Positions 7,412 through 15,665 of a stretch of DNA of 35,565 nucleotides are shown one piece after another; positions within the stretch are counted from its first letter, which is position 1, and the number at the start of each line of letters is the position of its first letter. The notes beneath the pieces were generated by a model that was not told where the DNA came from, did no database searches, and saw nothing but the letters and a program-made list of their open reading frames with translations. This stretch comes from a virus. A program made the position numbers and the translations under genes. The DNA lies in the IMG/VR virus record IMGVR_UViG_3300035661_000187, positions 1 to 35,565 of that record, one strand, 5' to 3'.

Positions 7412-8616
7412 TGCGTCACCAGTTCTGCCGTGATGGTGATGGTCGGGACAGCCACTTCACCAGACCCCAAAGGAGCATTTCCAGTGCCCCCGTCCACGAG
7501 AACATCGGCGTTGAAGATTCCGACGTTGGACTTGATGGCCGTGGCCGTGAGTGCGTCTCGGAAGACGTAGCCCGTGGCTGCCCCGGGGATGAGGGTGTTC
7601 CCTCCAATGGGCAGCTTTTGGAAGTACAACGTGAGGGCAGCACCCGCCGAAGCGATGGCCTCAGCCACCGAGACATTGCTGGACCGCGCCACATACAGGT
7701 GGACGTCCACCGTGACGATGCTCTCGATAGCGCCGTTCACGAGCGCTGAAAGCCCCACGGGGACAACCTTGTCTTGAATCGCCGTGTTCGCCAAGAAGAC
7801 GTCAGTCCCAACGAAGAGTACCGTGCCAGGGGTCGCCCCCGTTGCAGAAGCCAACCACACGGCAAGGGTGCCACCCCCAGTGTCGAGAACCCGGACCCTC
7901 GTACAGTCGATGGTCGAGCCGTCAGGACGAAGTGTGGACAAGGCCACCGCCGAGTAAGCGCTCTTGGCTCCCGCGGGCGAGAGAGGCCCCGTGCTGAGGC
8001 GGCAACGCTCCTTGAGAGCGTCATCCTCTTCTTGAGCCCCGCCGATCAGGGCTGAGGCGTTGGCGAGAGCGTAGACCCCGGCCGGGGCCACGATGGGCGT
8101 GTTGGGATACGCTAGGATTCCACCAATGGGCGTGGAGCTTCCCGTCCCCGCAGCATCGGCCGTGAAGGTCAGGGTCAACGTTGGGTAAGCCGCGGGCGCC
8201 CCAGTCCAGGAAGCAAGAGTCCCTGACGTGGTGTTGGTGAAGGTCTGCCCCGTCGCGTTGATGACACGGATCTCACCAGCAATCAGGGGGTAGAAGCCAC
8301 CGCCACGGTTCTCGATGGTGATGGGGCCGATGGCGAAAGCGGCCTCCTTGCGGCTCACCCCATACATGGTGAGAGCCAACAGGGTCAACCATGCGCCCTC
8401 AGCCGTGTCCAGGAAGCCAGCACGGATCGCCTTGACGATGATGCTGTTCCAGAACTTGGACAGTTGCTCGGCAACCGTGGTGAGAACGACCCAGACAGGC
8501 TCGCCAGGCTTCCAAGAGTCCGTGGAGAGCCCAACCGTCTGAGCTACCGTCAAGAGGGTTGCGAGGATCTCCTCACGGGAAAGGTCTTGGACGAGGTCTT
8601 CAATCGCGATGGCCAT
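7408..8616 (-). CDS. Baseplate assembly protein J-like (Mu gp47)
   Basis: A 402-residue protein with the usual J order. The N-terminal helical part contains LTLLALTMYGVSRKEAAFAIGPI. A central beta domain follows (GGGFYPLIAGEIRVINATGQTF). Next comes the typical stretch EEDDALKERCRLSTGPLSPAGAKSAY at about residues 195-220, then the C-terminal repeat domain with VPVGLSALVNGAIE-type strands. The protein builds baseplate wedges around the hub. It begins at an ATG 2 bases after the gp25-like stop and ends overlapping the gp48-like gene. Confidence 0.92.
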   Translation of the reverse strand: MAIAIEDLVQDLSREEILATLLTVAQTVGLSTDSWKPGEPVWVVLTTVAEQLSKFWNSIIVKAIRAGFLDTAEGAWLTLLALTMYGVSRKEAAFAIGPITIENRGGGFYPLIAGEIRVINATGQTFTNTTSGTLASWTGAPAAYPTLTLTFTADAAGTGSSTPIGGILAYPNTPIVAPAGVYALANASALIGGAQEEDDALKERCRLSTGPLSPAGAKSAYSAVALSTLRPDGSTIDCTRVRVLDTGGGTLAVWLASATGATPGTVLFVGTDVFLANTAIQDKVVPVGLSALVNGAIESIVTVDVHLYVARSSNVSVAEAIASAGAALTLYFQKLPIGGNTLIPGAATGYVFRDALTATAIKSNVGIFNADVLVDGGTGNAPLGSGEVAVPTITITAELVTQ

Positions 8617-8618
8617 GA

Positions 8619-9014
8619 TCAGCTCCCGACGGTAATCAGCTCAACAGTGACGGCTGAGGCCGCGATGGTGAAATCGAACTTCTTCCCCTCAACCGGAGTG
8701 ATCTGAATCGTCATCGTGACAGACACACCCATGGGCCCGTTGGCGAGGTCTGCCCTCACGAAGGCTCCGGCGACCCGATCATCTTTCTCAAGCTCGCTCT
8801 GAACCTCACGAGGGATGGTGGCGAGCTTGTCCAGGGTGAGCCCGTCGTTGATGTAATTGCTCAACGCTAGCCCATACTCTGTGTCAGCCCAGTAGGTCCC
8901 CCGGGCCGTGTTCAGGCGCATGAGGATCGCCTGAGTTAGGATGGCCTGATCATCCGTCAGCTTCGCGAAGAACGGGCTGTCGATGTTGACTGTCTCGCCG
9001 TAGAGGGTTCCCAC
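8619..9014 (-). CDS. Baseplate wedge protein, gp25/Mu gp46-like
   Basis: A 131-residue protein with an N-terminal helical segment and ILMRLNTARGTYWADTEYGL near residues 30-50, a region characteristic of the gp25-like family (the loop after RLNT). A beta-strand C-terminal half follows. It nucleates wedge assembly with J. It starts with GTG, 5 nt after TATAGT and with no ribosome-binding site, so its message is probably leaderless. It heads the baseplate-fibre segment 9014-5769. The placement just before J is diagnostic. Confidence 0.9.
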   Translation of the reverse strand: MGTLYGETVNIDSPFFAKLTDDQAILTQAILMRLNTARGTYWADTEYGLALSNYINDGLTLDKLATIPREVQSELEKDDRVAGAFVRADLANGPMGVSVTMTIQITPVEGKKFDFTIAASAVTVELITVGS

Positions 9015-9019
9015 GAGGA

Positions 9020-9029
9020 ACTATACCGC
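9020..9029 (-). promoter_or_regulatory. GGTATAGT motif before the baseplate wedge gene
   Basis: The minus strand reads GCGGTATAGT. TATAGT at 9025-9020 is 5 nt before the GTG start at 9014. The intervening TCCTC cannot serve as a ribosome site, so transcription beginning about 6 nt downstream of the hexamer would start at the GTG itself. Confidence 0.68.
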
Positions 9030-9042
9030 TGAGGGCCCTCGC

Positions 9043-9627
9043 CTAGTGCGGGTCGATGGCCGTCCCCTTGCTCGCCGTGATGAAGACCTTCTCGGATCCG
9101 ACGCTCTTCATGGGAGAGACAGGCGGGATACCCACCGCCGTGCAAAGGGCGTTCACTTTGAGCCACAGTTTGCCAAGGTTCTCGTCCGAAAGGTCCCCGT
9201 CCGCCGCGGGAACGAGGGTCGGTCCGCCAATCTCCGCACGGTCGCCCGCGAAGAACTGTGCAGTCCCTTTGGCCGTCTCCGTGATGTCTCCCGAATTCAC
9301 CGTGTAGAGGTCCGACGAGTCAATGGTGATGTTCGTCGCGATGGGCGGTCCCGGGAAGTAGTGCGCGATGAAGGGTGCGCCAGGATTGCCGCCTTCAAAC
9401 CCAACAAGGACCAAAGAAGCGGGCTTCAGGTCTTCCTTGACGCTGGAGAAGCCATGCATCTTGGGGAGCCGGAGCTGGTCCTTGAGGCCGTTGACATCGC
9501 CCACAGCTTGAAGGGAAACGGTGTCACCAAGCTGCTCGATCACCCGGTAGCGGTAGAAACCGTAGTAGATCGTCTTCTGGGTCAACCAGGCGATGAGACG
9601 CCGGAAAAGCTCATTGATGTCGTCCAT
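9043..9627 (-). CDS. Baseplate spike protein, Mu gp45/gpV-like
   Basis: A 194-residue protein. After an N-terminal helix, residues ~20-90 resemble an OB-fold (YRVIEQLGDTVSLQAVGD, LVLVGFEGGNPGAPFIAHYF) like that of central spikes. A C-terminal beta portion follows with an ITIDSS/GDRAEIGGP pattern, as in short beta-helical needle tips. It is the right size and in the right place between the hub and the gp25-like wedge. The start ATG overlaps the hub gene stop (TAATG). The protein should tip the tail tube and pierce the outer membrane. The Hx motif for iron binding at the tip is not clear. Confidence 0.85.
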   Translation of the reverse strand: MDDINELFRRLIAWLTQKTIYYGFYRYRVIEQLGDTVSLQAVGDVNGLKDQLRLPKMHGFSSVKEDLKPASLVLVGFEGGNPGAPFIAHYFPGPPIATNITIDSSDLYTVNSGDITETAKGTAQFFAGDRAEIGGPTLVPAADGDLSDENLGKLWLKVNALCTAVGIPPVSPMKSVGSEKVFITASKGTAIDPH

Positions 9628-10289
9628 TATGCCCTCACCTCGACGACAACACGCCGATCATTTACCGTCACGATGACGCTGTTTGCAACGATATCGATGT
9701 CCGAGGACTTGATCCTCACTCCAGGTTGGAAGGACTTCACCGTGTCGTCTGCAATTCCAATCACAGCAAGACGCTTCGCCGGGTCGAACGAGGACAGCGT
9801 CCACTTGACCGTTGAAGGAATTGTCGTTGCCAGCCGAGGCCCAAGAAACGTGGTCCCATCAGGCCCAACCCACCAACGAGTCCCGAAGGTCTCCAGGGCA
9901 ATAGATGCCAGGCCCGCAGCTCTCGCCCACGCATACCCCACCGAGCGATTGATGTTGGGCATCAGGACCACCTTCTCCCCAACATCAACTCCAAGGTCTG
10001 TGGCCACTTCGAGGAGCTTCACACCCTGGTCTCGACGGTAGGATCGCCCCACCGCCTGCTTGGACCAACCATCCTTGCCACCCACAACAACGTATTCGGC
10101 AGAGCTTTGGAAGACACCACCTTGACGAACGGTCCCCGTCAGGGTGAGGTCCCCAACGATGATCGTGGCCACGGCTCCGATCTTGTAGACGGTATCCGAG
10201 GCGAGCTTACACCTCACCGTCCAGTTACCCCAAAGAGGCATCTTGAGGGTGATGGCCTGGACGAGAGAACCATTCATGGTGAAGGCCAT
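9627..10289 (-). CDS. Baseplate hub protein, Mu gp44 / gpD position
   Basis: A 220-residue protein, predicted largely beta, with TLTGTVRQGGVFQSSAEYVV and later GYAWARAAGLASIALETFG, consistent with the tube-like and lysozyme-less domains of short hub proteins. It is shorter than Mu gp44 (about 380 residues) and so would be a minimal hub. It lies between the gp43-position gene and the spike, which is the standard hub position. The ATG begins 2 bases after the previous stop. The assignment rests on synteny more than motif. Confidence 0.75.
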   Translation of the reverse strand: MAFTMNGSLVQAITLKMPLWGNWTVRCKLASDTVYKIGAVATIIVGDLTLTGTVRQGGVFQSSAEYVVVGGKDGWSKQAVGRSYRRDQGVKLLEVATDLGVDVGEKVVLMPNINRSVGYAWARAAGLASIALETFGTRWWVGPDGTTFLGPRLATTIPSTVKWTLSSFDPAKRLAVIGIADDTVKSFQPGVRIKSSDIDIVANSVIVTVNDRRVVVEVRA

Positions 10290-10291
10290 GG

Positions 10292-10837
10292 TCAGTAGTT
10301 CTCCTTGTCATAGGTGGCCTGCTTCGCAGCAAGCTCCTTCTCCAACGCCTTGTTCTGGTTGTTGAGCGCTTCGTTCTCTTTTTCCTGATCCGTCTGAGCA
10401 GGCTTCACAGCCCCGCCGGCTGCCTTGAGCTTCCTGTATTCCGTGTATTCAATCTGAATGGTCCACTTGGACGCCGAAGCCTTCTTCAAGGCCCCGATGG
10501 TCGCAACGGCCACAGACTTGATCTCGTTGTGACTGAGTGCCGGGTCGCTGAGGTCATAGACTTGTGGGGGACGCTTCTTGGTGCCAGCTCGTAGCGTGGC
10601 CAAGAAAGAGTCCATGGCGTCGAAGTGCTCCTTGGTCCACAGGGTGTGCGTGTACGACACCTTGCTCGGCTCCTCACCACGGAAGATGGTGACTTGCCCG
10701 GTGAACCCCGGAGCCTGTTGATTCTCCCACTTTTGTGTGCGGTCACCCCCAGAATCAATGACAGCAAGGCCCGGTGAACGCACTCCCCCCAAGAGGTAGT
10801 AGTTGTAGACCGACGGGGTTTCAATAGGATTGGACAC
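10292..10837 (-). CDS. Tail protein at the Mu gp43 position
   Basis: A 181-residue protein from a GTG. The first 120 residues (FRGEEPSKVSYTHTLWTKEH and KRPPQVYDLSDPAL) resemble short tail/baseplate-initiator proteins that follow the tape measure in contractile phages. The last 45 residues form a charged Gln/Glu/Lys/Asn helix (QTDQEKENEALNNQNKALEK) that is probably a coiled coil. Mu has its N/gp43 protein in this position, but this protein is much shorter. It is likely a tube-baseplate adaptor. No catalytic residues are seen. Confidence 0.75.
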   Translation of the reverse strand: MSNPIETPSVYNYYLLGGVRSPGLAVIDSGGDRTQKWENQQAPGFTGQVTIFRGEEPSKVSYTHTLWTKEHFDAMDSFLATLRAGTKKRPPQVYDLSDPALSHNEIKSVAVATIGALKKASASKWTIQIEYTEYRKLKAAGGAVKPAQTDQEKENEALNNQNKALEKELAAKQATYDKENY

Positions 10838-10846
10838 GGGTTACAC

Positions 10847-12568
10847 CTAGATCCCCAGGTTCATAAGAGCGTCTTGAACCTCAGACGTGAATGCTCGACG
10901 GGCAGCGGCCTCGAAGTCAGCAACAGAACCACCAACGGGTCCGTTGAAGTTGATGGTAACCCCGCTCCCCTTCTCCGTAGCCTTGGCGGCTTTGGGGGCA
11001 CCAACAGGGGACTTCCCCAAGTCAGGGACGAGAGAGTTGGCAGCGGCCTTCTGAACTCCGTCTTCGGAGTCTTTCATACCAAGGATAAGACCTTGGCCCA
11101 TGTACCCACCGGACCGGCGCATCTTGCGAGACGGGGATTTGATTTCAGCGGCCGTCTTGACCCCGGTGTCGGCTGCCTTGCCGAGGGCAGCACCCGCGGC
11201 CGTAGCTGCCCCCAGCTTGGCCTCGATGCCCTTCACAAGACCATCGCCCATCGCCATGCCCGCGGCAGTTCCGGCAAGGCCAGCGGCATCCTTGGACGGC
11301 CCAGCATCCTTGCCTCCGGCCGTATCCCACGAGGAAGCTCCGCCCGTGCCGCCTGCTTTGGGTGCCTTCTTCAACGTGACCGTATTCCCGGTCCACTCGT
11401 TGTACAACCCAATGACCTTCTCGATGCCCGCAGCAAGAGCCACGAAGGGGGCGAGGGCTCCGGCCACAGCAACAGCCATGAGACCCATGACCACCGCCGC
11501 GCCGTAGAAGACAACCTTCATGAGCTGTCCCTTGCCCACCATCTGGCTGAGGCTGCCGATGAAGGGGATCGCCTGAATCCTGACCTTGAGGTAGGCGTTC
11601 TCGACCGTCAGGAAGCCGTAGATCAAGCCCTGGAAGAACGCTTCCGCGTAGGGCTCAGCGGCAGACAAGAAGCCGAAGAGACCATTGAAGATACGTCCAA
11701 CCACATCGGAGAGGACTCGACCCGTTGAGGTTGTCTTGGAGAACAGCGTCGCGAACTTCTCCGCGGCCTTCAAAACAGGACCAGGATCCACACCCGAGAA
11801 GAGCTTGCGGACGTCCAGGCTCAACTTGGCCGAGATCATCTGCATTTTGGCCATGCCCTTGTAACCAAGCGCAAGAGGGAGACCCATCTTGATCCCCGCC
11901 AGGGATGCCCCAACGGCGATGGCAGCGATGGCAATCCCAGCCTTGCCAGCCCCCGCGGCAACCGTGGAAAGGCCCCCACCGAGCTTCTTGAGGCCCTCAG
12001 CCCCCGCCTGGTATCCCTTCGAGTCCTTGATCTTCTCCAGGAAGGCACCCGCCTTCTCTTTGGCCGAAGCGAAGCCCTTGCTGGCAGCTCCCCCCGTAAG
12101 CGTGGCCGCGTCTGCCAGGAACTTGAAGCCCTTGGTGTCCTTCACCTTGTCGAGAAGAGCGCCGGCCTTTTCCTTCGCAGCGGCGAGCTTGCTTGTCATG
12201 GGTGCGAAGGCGCTAGCGAGGCCAGCCCCCAGCTTGTCCTTGAGGGCCGACGTCTTCTCCTTCAGGTGGTCGAAAGCATCGGCGGCGCTCTTCACAGCCG
12301 AATTGTTCTTGAAGGCTTCCTTGGCCGTGTCGAGACGTCCTCGCATACGAGAAAGAGCCTCAGCGTACTTGTCGACCGAAGAGGCGCCGTTCTTCACAGC
12401 ACTCGCCATCGCACCCGAAAGTCCCGCCGCAGCGGCCGAAGTGTTCCCTTGGAACCCCTTCAGGACTTTGTCCGTGCTCTGGAGTGCATCGTACAACGCC
12501 TCGACGGATGCTGTTGCTACGTCAGCATCGGCCGAGATGTTGTTGGTGAAGACGGCGTTGAACTCCAC
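10847..12568 (-). CDS. Tape measure protein
   Basis: A 573-residue protein from a GTG with CAGGAG upstream, next to the -1 extension of the chaperone gene as expected. It is Ala/Lys-rich and helical up to about residue 190, with repeated FASAKEKAGAFLEKIKDS-type segments. Two hydrophobic stretches follow (~200-240 and ~345-385) of the kind that insert in the host membrane. Near the C-terminus is the IKSPSRKMRRSGGYMGQGL signature common in tape measures. At about 1.5 A per residue it would set a tail of roughly 85 nm. It is short for this protein class. Confidence 0.93.
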   Translation of the reverse strand: MEFNAVFTNNISADADVATASVEALYDALQSTDKVLKGFQGNTSAAAAGLSGAMASAVKNGASSVDKYAEALSRMRGRLDTAKEAFKNNSAVKSAADAFDHLKEKTSALKDKLGAGLASAFAPMTSKLAAAKEKAGALLDKVKDTKGFKFLADAATLTGGAASKGFASAKEKAGAFLEKIKDSKGYQAGAEGLKKLGGGLSTVAAGAGKAGIAIAAIAVGASLAGIKMGLPLALGYKGMAKMQMISAKLSLDVRKLFSGVDPGPVLKAAEKFATLFSKTTSTGRVLSDVVGRIFNGLFGFLSAAEPYAEAFFQGLIYGFLTVENAYLKVRIQAIPFIGSLSQMVGKGQLMKVVFYGAAVVMGLMAVAVAGALAPFVALAAGIEKVIGLYNEWTGNTVTLKKAPKAGGTGGASSWDTAGGKDAGPSKDAAGLAGTAAGMAMGDGLVKGIEAKLGAATAAGAALGKAADTGVKTAAEIKSPSRKMRRSGGYMGQGLILGMKDSEDGVQKAAANSLVPDLGKSPVGAPKAAKATEKGSGVTINFNGPVGGSVADFEAAARRAFTSEVQDALMNLGI

Positions 12569-12570
12569 GG

Positions 12571-13280
12571 TTACTGCTCCTGTTCCTGTTGTTGCGGCCT
12601 GTTAAGCCCTCTGACCAACCACGCTGCTAGTTGAAGCATCGAGGCGTGGGCGCGGTCGTTGTACTTGTGCTTCTCAGGAAGCAGCCAACTCCCTAGCAAC
12701 TCCGCCGTGAGACCCACATCGCCCATGGCGTCAGTTGCTAGGGACAGCCTTTTTTTGCGGTATCCTCACGGATACCCGCAATCAGAGACTCACGAGCCAC
12801 GTACAGGAACACGTCGATGCGGGGCCACTTCTCCACCCACGTCAAGAACTCTTCCTTGGAAGGGTAGATGACCGTCTCCAGGATGCTGTCCCGACCGGCC
12901 ACCATCTTCTCACGGACATCCGTCAGGCCCTCTTGACGGGCCCCGAACTCGTCCGACTCCACAAGCGTCATGGGGCGAAGGATGATCGACCCCTCTTCGC
13001 AGAAGACACGAGCGACCCGCTTGGCCCCGCCGTACTGAATGAGAGCCTTTCGGAAAGCCTCATCCGCAACCAGCTCCTTGGCCGCACGCTCCGCTTCCTT
13101 CTTCTTCTCTGCCAGCTCGGCCTTCTTCTCCGCGAGCACGTTGACCGGGCTGAGGCGCTCCGCCTCACGCTTGGCCTCTGCCAGCTCGGTCTTGCCCGTC
13201 TCCTCTGCAATGGATGCCTCCAGGGCAGCAAAGTCAGCCTTCTGTGCTTCGGTCCAGGTGCTTGTATCGATGGTCGTCAT
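12571..13280 (-). CDS. Tail assembly chaperone, -1 frameshifted long form
   Basis: A 236-residue product made when ribosomes reading from the ATG at 13280 slip back one base on A-AAA-AAA at 12756-12750. Residues 1-177 are shared with the short form. The new frame adds 59 residues beginning RLSLATDAMGDVG and ending in a Gln/Glu-rich tail (RPQQQEQEQ), with TAA at 12571-12573, three bases before the tape measure GTG. The extension has no start or ribosome site of its own and is open throughout. This is the lambda gpG-GT / Mu gp41-41' arrangement. The protein loads tube subunits onto the tape measure. Confidence 0.87.
12738..13280 (-). CDS. Tail assembly chaperone, short form (zero frame)
   Basis: A 180-residue protein terminating at TAG shortly after the slippery run. 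It is highly charged and helical in the N-terminal half (EAKREAERLSPVNVLAEKKA and onwards). The second half is more globular and contains YPSKEEFLTWVEKWPRIDVF. It has a Shine-Dalgarno sequence (AAGGGAT) upstream of ATG. It lies between the tube and tape measure genes, the universal position for this chaperone. The last three zero-frame residues after the slip (GCP) are replaced in the long form. Confidence 0.88.
   Translation of the reverse strand: MTTIDTSTWTEAQKADFAALEASIAEETGKTELAEAKREAERLSPVNVLAEKKAELAEKKKEAERAAKELVADEAFRKALIQYGGAKRVARVFCEEGSIILRPMTLVESDEFGARQEGLTDVREKMVAGRDSILETVIYPSKEEFLTWVEKWPRIDVFLYVARESLIAGIREDTAKKGCP
12750..12777 (-). other. Programmed -1 frameshift site with abutting upstream hairpin
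   Basis: On the minus strand the zero-frame codons GCA AAA AAA GGC contain the slippery heptamer A-AAA-AAA, which allows both tRNA-Lys to re-pair one base back. Immediately upstream a hairpin can form: GCGGGTATCC-GTGA-GGATACCGC, a 9-bp stem with one bulged G ending right at the A run. Frameshift stimulators normally lie downstream of the slip site, so an upstream stem is unusual. The geometry (hairpin followed by A7) is not that of a terminator. Confidence 0.75.
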
Positions 13281-13301
13281 TGTTCATCCCTTGAAAGTGA
13301 A

Positions 13302-13338
13302 AACCCTGTCGATCACCATACCAGCGATCGACAGGGTT
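13302..13338 (-). terminator. Terminator-like hairpin whose loop carries GGTATGGT
   Basis: Perfect 13-bp arms (AACCCTGTCGATC / GATCGACAGGGTT) flank an 11-base loop, and on the minus strand a short T run follows (GGGTTTTC). It lies 27 bases after the tail tube stop, so it could stop or attenuate that transcript. The loop reads GCTGGTATGGT on the minus strand, matching the phage promoter motif, about 30 nt before the chaperone ATG. The same 37 bases may therefore end one transcript and begin the next. Confidence 0.6.
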
Positions 13339-13365
13339 CGTTGCCCCAGAACGGGACGGGTGGGA

Positions 13366-13824
13366 TTACTTGCGCTGCGCCAGAACCATCGGACGACCGA
13401 AGATCGTGGTGCCATCGGTGACGATGGGGTCGATGACGAGCAAGGTCACCTTGACCGTCGTGGGAGCCGGGCCCTTGGAGTTGCTCACATCGTGCCCGTT
13501 GATGGTCACGTTGGGGATGCTCACCGAGATGAGAGGCTTTCCAGGGACGCGGTACTGGCAACCCACGTTGAAGGGACGGTAGCCCCATCCATCACCAAGC
13601 GCCTTGGTGAACTTGATCCACTCCGAGTACAAAATCTCGAAGTCTGCACTGGCCTCATAGTCACCCTGGGTGTACCCCAAACCGATGATTCCGGAGCCCT
13701 TGACGACTTCCTTCTTGATGTCCTCCTTCCAGTTGAGAGCCTGGATCCCAAGGAACCTCTTCCCACCGAAATCGATTTCAGCCGAGCTGAAGGCGTGCCA
13801 AACGCCATTGATGTTCTGTGCCAT
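13366..13824 (-). CDS. Tail tube protein, Mu M-like
   Basis: A 152-residue protein beginning MAQNINGVWHAFSSAEIDFG, mostly beta, with TQGDYEASADFEILYSEW and DGWGYRPFNVGCQYR in the middle, a pattern usual in Mu-type tube proteins. It is one-quarter the length of the sheath, lies directly downstream of it, and has GAGGAG before the ATG. It stacks as hexameric rings inside the sheath and conducts DNA. It is followed by a hairpin terminator, and it is expected to be among the most highly expressed proteins along with the sheath. Confidence 0.88.
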   Translation of the reverse strand: MAQNINGVWHAFSSAEIDFGGKRFLGIQALNWKEDIKKEVVKGSGIIGLGYTQGDYEASADFEILYSEWIKFTKALGDGWGYRPFNVGCQYRVPGKPLISVSIPNVTINGHDVSNSKGPAPTTVKVTLLVIDPIVTDGTTIFGRPMVLAQRK

Positions 13825-13834
13825 GGCGTTCTCC

Positions 13835-15625
13835 TCAAACGGCCTGCTGCTGAAGGGCAGCGAGCTTCGGGTTCACGTAGCTGATATCGCCCGTCATCGA
13901 GTCGATATATGCGAGACCCGTCAACGCAACGGTGGAAGAGAGGCTCCCCCCGTTGGTCAAGGGCGTGTCGGTGCGGGAGACCGTGGCCTGGACATCCGAG
14001 GCCATGCCCGTCTTCACGACACCATCGTAGAGCGCGGACTCCATCTCCCGCTCGATCCGACGGCAATCCTCTTCCCGAACGGATCCGGGTAGAGCGTTGT
14101 CCGGGTTGCCAGCCGCGTTGACGGCGAGACCCTCTTCGAGCTGGTTCTCCAGGACGACCCGGTAGATCCCCGAAGCGATGTCCATGATCCGACGCTGGGC
14201 AATGCGGCTGAAATCCGCAAAGGCGTAGAACATGTTCCCACGGGTCACGAAGACGCCAGCCTGGTCCTTGTAGGTCCGGTGCGTCAGGAAGCGTGCATTG
14301 TGAAGCGTCTCGTCGAATCGAGCATCGTGCTCGACCAAGAGGTTGTTGTCATCGTGCAGCCTGACATCACTGGTGAGAGCACCCGTTGCCTTGCGGCCCG
14401 GATCTTCCTGGACAGGACGGCTCAAGAGACGAGCAATCGTGGCCCACATGACCGAGCGACGGTTGGACCTGCCCGTGATCGGACAAGTGATCCGCTCCAT
14501 GCCGCCCGCGATGGCGATACGGTCGTCCGCCGTCCCAGCATACTGAGCTGCCAGCCGAGCGGTGAAGAAGACGTGGTTCTCAGAAGAACCCCAGTCACGA
14601 GCCGAGAGGCACGCGAAAGAGTACGTTCCCGCGTTTTCGAGCGAGGTGAACTTGGCGCCGATGGCTCCGGCCATCGAGGGAGAAGTCTCCCCAACGATGT
14701 GGACGAAGCTCCAGGCCAACGAGCCCTTGTCCAGCTCCGTGAGGGCCGTGATGACGTCCGCAGCCTGGTAGCCAGGGGCAGTCGTCTTGAAGGTCACGAC
14801 GTCGCCCGTGTCGAGCGTACCCGCCGCGAACGAAAGCGTCAGACCCGAGGCAATCGTTCCATCGAGGATGTTGAAGGACGTAGACGTTCCGAGGCCCAAT
14901 ACGTCCGTGAACGTGGCCCCACCATCGAGGCTGTAGCGGTAGGTTATGCCGCTGACTCCAATGGTGCCCCCGAAAACCACCTCGAAGCGAACCTCGTAGG
15001 CGTCAATGGGAGTAGCCCCCGTCTCCGTGATGACCGAGGTCGACGCCCCCACCCGAGTTGTCGTCAGGGGGAGAACCGAAGCGCTCGCGGGAGTCGTGTA
15101 GAAGCTGTAGGTGTTGGTTGCGATGAGCGTACCCGCCGCGAAGTTCAGGGTGAGACCCGTACCCGCGAGGACGAGGGTCGTTGCCGTACCCAGCGCCGTT
15201 GCAACACCCGTGGTGGTTCCGCCGTCCAGAGACAGCGTGTAGAAGCAGCCCGCGGTGCCAATGGTCCCGCCCGTGGTCACAGTGAAGACCACGTCAAAGC
15301 CATCGGTGGGCGTACCCGTGACGGTGACGACCGAAGTCCCAGCGCCCGACTTGTCGACCGCCGACTTGGTTGCAGCCACAGCCACCGAAGGAATCCGGAT
15401 GCCGATGACCGGAGCGCCCGTCTGAGCGCAGGGGTAGGCCGAAGCCTTGGGCATGAGGCCACCACCGAACGTGGTCGGGATCGACAGTGGGGAACTGAAC
15501 TGAATGGGCGTGTTGAAGGGGCCGGACGTCGCGGGCCCGATGACGACGTGGATCGTGTTGGGGGGCGCGGCGATGATGCCGAGACCGCCCTTCACCACGG
15601 TCAGTGTTGCCTTGGGAATGGACAT
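13835..15625 (-). CDS. Contractile tail sheath protein, DUF2586/Mu L-like
   Basis: A 596-residue protein. Residues 1-90 form the N-terminal part that links neighbouring subunits (MSIPKATLTVVKGGLGIIAA). Residues ~94-180 and ~190-285 are two copies of a beta domain with GTIG...YSLDGG...LTLSFAAGTL. From ~285 the conserved sheath core continues, with a C-terminus containing DVQATVSRTDTPLTNGGSL and YIDSMTGDISYVNPKLAAL. It starts behind AAAAGGAG. The TATAGT motif lies 21 nt upstream. It is longer than Mu L (495), and the extra length fits the inserted domains, which would decorate the outside of the tail. Confidence 0.92.
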   Translation of the reverse strand: MSIPKATLTVVKGGLGIIAAPPNTIHVVIGPATSGPFNTPIQFSSPLSIPTTFGGGLMPKASAYPCAQTGAPVIGIRIPSVAVAATKSAVDKSGAGTSVVTVTGTPTDGFDVVFTVTTGGTIGTAGCFYTLSLDGGTTTGVATALGTATTLVLAGTGLTLNFAAGTLIATNTYSFYTTPASASVLPLTTTRVGASTSVITETGATPIDAYEVRFEVVFGGTIGVSGITYRYSLDGGATFTDVLGLGTSTSFNILDGTIASGLTLSFAAGTLDTGDVVTFKTTAPGYQAADVITALTELDKGSLAWSFVHIVGETSPSMAGAIGAKFTSLENAGTYSFACLSARDWGSSENHVFFTARLAAQYAGTADDRIAIAGGMERITCPITGRSNRRSVMWATIARLLSRPVQEDPGRKATGALTSDVRLHDDNNLLVEHDARFDETLHNARFLTHRTYKDQAGVFVTRGNMFYAFADFSRIAQRRIMDIASGIYRVVLENQLEEGLAVNAAGNPDNALPGSVREEDCRRIEREMESALYDGVVKTGMASDVQATVSRTDTPLTNGGSLSSTVALTGLAYIDSMTGDISYVNPKLAALQQQAV

Positions 15626-15646
15626 GGTGCTGGTGTCTCCTTTTGA

Positions 15647-15656
15647 ACTATACCGC
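15647..15656 (-). promoter_or_regulatory. GGTATAGT motif before sheath gene
   Basis: The minus strand reads GCGGTATAGT, with TATAGT at 15652-15647. Here 21 nt separate it from the ATG and a clear AAAAGGAG ribosome site lies between, so this promoter would yield a normal short leader, unlike the leaderless sites. That a strong ribosome site is kept for a very abundant protein is sensible. Confidence 0.7.
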
Positions 15657-15665
15657 TCAACTCAA

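Noticed and set aside
12750-12777. Hairpin plus homopolymer run read as a rho-independent terminator
   Set aside because: On the coding (minus) strand the hairpin is followed by A7, and on the plus strand the T run precedes the hairpin. Neither orientation is a terminator. The frameshift reading explains it better.
14279-15646. 455-residue open frame on the plus strand opposite the sheath gene
   Set aside because: The translation is an Arg/Gly/Asp-rich low-complexity protein typical of an antisense reading of a GC-rich gene. The sheath on the other strand is a confident assignment with a proper ribosome site.
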